From Sphingobium lactosutens DS20 (GTDB lineage: Bacteria > Pseudomonadota > Alphaproteobacteria > Sphingomonadales > Sphingomonadaceae): 64,000 nt of DNA. The translations under genes were made by a program, and so were the position numbers. The stretch lies in NCBI RefSeq assembly GCF_000445105.1, contig NZ_ATDP01000082.1, positions 62,001 through 126,000 on the forward strand, in the 5' to 3' direction. The notes beneath the pieces were generated by a model. It was given only the letters and a program-made list of their open reading frames with translations, made no database searches and was not told where the DNA came from. Positions within the stretch are counted from its first letter, which is position 1, and every line of letters starts with the position of its first letter. Positions 62,205-64,000 of the stretch are shown one piece after another.

Positions 62205-64000
62205 ATGCCAATCACCAAGATCCTGATCGCGAACCGTGGCGAAATTGCGTGTCGTGTCATGCGCACGGCCAAGAAGATGGGCATCAAGACCGTCGCGGTC
62301 TATTCCGATGCCGATGCCCGCGCGCCGCATGTGCTGATGGCCGATGAAGCCGTGCATATCGGCCCGTCGCCCGCCGCCCAATCCTATTTGATCGCGGACA
62401 AGATCATCGCGGCGTGCAAGCAGACCGGCGCGGACGCGGTCCATCCGGGCTACGGCTTCCTGTCCGAGCGCGAATCCTTCCGCAAAGCGCTCGACGCAGA
62501 GGGCATTATCTTCATCGGCCCCCCCGCCAATGCCATCGCCGCGATGGGCGACAAGATCGAGTCCAAGAAGCTCGCCAAGCAAGCGGGCGTCAATGTCGTC
62601 CCCGGCTTCGTGGGGGAGATCGAGGACACCGACCACGCCGTCCGTATCTCCAACGAGATCGGCTATCCGGTGATTCGGCTATCCGGTGATGATGAAGGCG
62701 TCGGCCGGCGGCGGCGGCAAGGGGATGCGTCTCGCCTATAGCGAGCAGGATGTCCGCGAGGGCTTCGAGGCGACCAAGCGCGAGGGGCTGGCCTCCTTCG
62801 GCGACGACCGCGTGTTCATCGAGAAGTTCATCGAAAGCCCGCGCCATATCGAAATCCAGGTGCTGGGCGACCAGCATGGCAACATCGTCTATCTGAACGA
62901 GCGCGAATGTTCGATCCAGCGCCGCCACCAGAAGGTGGTCGAGGAAGCGCCGTCGCCCTTCGTCAGCCCCGAAATGCGCCGCAAGATGGGCGAGCAGTGC
63001 GTCGCGCTCGCCCGCGCGGTCGGCTATTTCAGCGCGGGCACGGTCGAACTGATCGTGTCGGGCGCGGACAAGACCGGCGATAGCTTCTACTTCCTGGAAA
63101 TGAACACCCGGCTTCAAGTGGAGCATTGCGTCACCGAAGAAATCACCGGCGTCGATCTGGTCGAGCAGATGATCCGCGTCGCCAATGGCGAAAAGCTGGC
63201 CTTCACCCAGGATGAGGTGAAGCTCAACGGCTGGGCGGTCGAGAACCGCGTTTATGCCGAGGACCCCTATCGCGGCTTCCTGCCCTCAACCGGCCGCCTT
63301 GTCCGCTACAATCCCCCTGAGGAAGGCACGGACGAAACCGGCGCGAAGGTCCGCGTGGACGATGGCGTGGCCGAGGGTGGCGAAGTTTCCATGTTCTACG
63401 ACCCGATGATCGCTAAGCTGGTGACATGGGCGCCCACGCGCCTCGAAGCTATCGACAAGCAGATCGAGGCGCTTGATCGGTTCGAGATCGAAGGACCGGG
63501 GCATAATATCGATTTCCTGTCCGCGCTGATGCAGCATGATCGGTTCCGTTCCGGCAACATCACCACCGGCTTCATCGCCGAGGAATATCCCGAAGGGTTC
63601 AAGGGCGCGCCCGCGTCACCGGAACTGCTGAAGCGGCTGTCAGCCATCGGCGCATTTGCCGCGATGGCGCAGGCCGATCGCGCACGTCGGATCGAAGGAC
63701 AGTTGGGCAAGCGGCTGTCTCCGCCCACTGGCTGGCAGGTGAAGATCGGCGACGCGCTGCATGATGTCGTGATTGATGGCGATGACGTCACCGTGGACGG
63801 CGAGAGCGTCGATATGGCGCTAGAATATACGCCCGGCGATCGGCTGATCGAGGCGGAATTTGGCGATGACATACTGACTGTGCGGATCGCGGCGGCACGG
63901 TCGGGCTTTGTCCTGACCGCCCATGGCGCGAGCCACCGCCTGCGCATACTGCCCGCCCATGCTGCGCCCTATGCTGCGCACATGCTGGAAAAGGTCGCAC
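62205..64000 (+). pseudogene. pccA: Propionyl-CoA carboxylase alpha subunit (biotin carboxylase), frameshifted, partial
   Basis: Starts with [20 protein letters not shown] and is canonical to residue ~157 (SNEIGYPV). A 16-nt insertion (62661-62676) that duplicates GGCTATCCGGTGAT plus TC then shifts the frame by +1, and translation stops at 62739-62741. Removing it restores [22 protein letters not shown], the ATP-grasp loop, and an open frame to the window end. That frame includes YLNERECSIQRRHQKVVEEAPSP, EMNTRLQVEHCVTEEITG and VENRVYAEDPYRGFLPSTG. The biotinyl domain is beyond the window. Either a real disruption or a sequencing/assembly error. Confidence 0.93.
62661..62690 (+). repeat. 14-bp direct duplication causing the pccA frameshift
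   Basis: GGCTATCCGGTGAT at 62661-62674 and again at 62677-62690, separated by TC. The net insertion relative to a normal reading frame is 16 nt (15+1). Confidence 0.95.

Noticed and set aside
62689..64000. Downstream part of pccA as an independent gene starting at ATG 62689
   Set aside because: It would lack the whole N-terminal third of the biotin carboxylase; the homology runs continuously across the shift, so one broken gene is the simpler reading.

Overview
The window is about 64 kb of GC-rich chromosome from an alphaproteobacterium, most likely a sphingomonad (Sphingobium/Sphingomonas-like). The evidence is a circularly permuted two-piece tmRNA gene with the tag ANDNEALAIAA, the dusB-ntrB-ntrC-ntrY-ntrX-hfq-hflX order, an ispDF fusion, TonB receptors carrying a DIVVTG plug motif, and palindromic intergenic repeats typical of the group. 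Nearly all genes are chromosomal core or near-core genes. I see no insertion sequence, prophage or CRISPR array.

Layout. 0-1 kb: 5' part of trpG (-), then the permuted ssrA. 1-8.3 kb: a small TPR protein, a phased array of PhoB-box-like repeats, a surface lipoprotein, a large TonB-dependent receptor, a CYTH-CHAD protein and a 2OG-Fe(II) oxygenase. 8.5-20.5 kb: a complete type II secretion operon gspCDEFGHIJKLMN plus a prepilin peptidase, with overlapping stop and start codons nearly throughout, ending against a convergent tRNA-Pro. 20.7-29.7 kb: a mini-lipoprotein, an M28 peptidase, ettA, two terminators flanking a possible sRNA, acylphosphatase, an NYN-LOTUS protein, a beta-carbonic anhydrase, lipA, a COQ10/RatA protein, a CinA-type amidase and ispDF. 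29.8-39.2 kb: the nitrogen-signalling operon with a tandem-duplicated Hfq and HflX. 40.2-46.1 kb: tRNA-Lys and the cell-shape operon mreBCD-mrdA-rodA (-). 46.2-53.7 kb: mutL, a MaoC protein, a PhoD phosphatase with an NPP-type phosphodiesterase, a DNA glycosylase, ychF and a DUF983 protein. 53.7-64 kb: a propionyl-CoA/methylmalonyl-CoA pathway under a divergent ScfR/PccR-type regulator, with bioB embedded in it.

How the genes fit together. The 1.5-20.5 kb stretch reads as a phosphate-starvation and secretion locus. Phased TGTCA repeats precede a lipoprotein and receptor pair that sits directly before the T2SS; this recalls the ElpS-TonB receptor-gsp arrangement I remember from Caulobacter. 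PhoD and the NPP lipoprotein at 48.5-51.4 kb fit the same theme. The 53.7-64 kb cluster converts propionyl-CoA to succinyl-CoA (pccB, mce, mcm, pccA) and supplies the biotin for PccA through bioB.

Most unusual observations: (1) the leader of pseudopilin gspJ holds five in-frame 33-bp copies of the prepilin-peptidase site, and gspH holds two copies of the same period; (2) pccA is frameshifted by a 16-bp insertion that duplicates 14 bp; (3) hfq encodes two complete Sm domains exactly 80 residues apart; (4) the pho-box array sits upstream of the lipoprotein/receptor pair.
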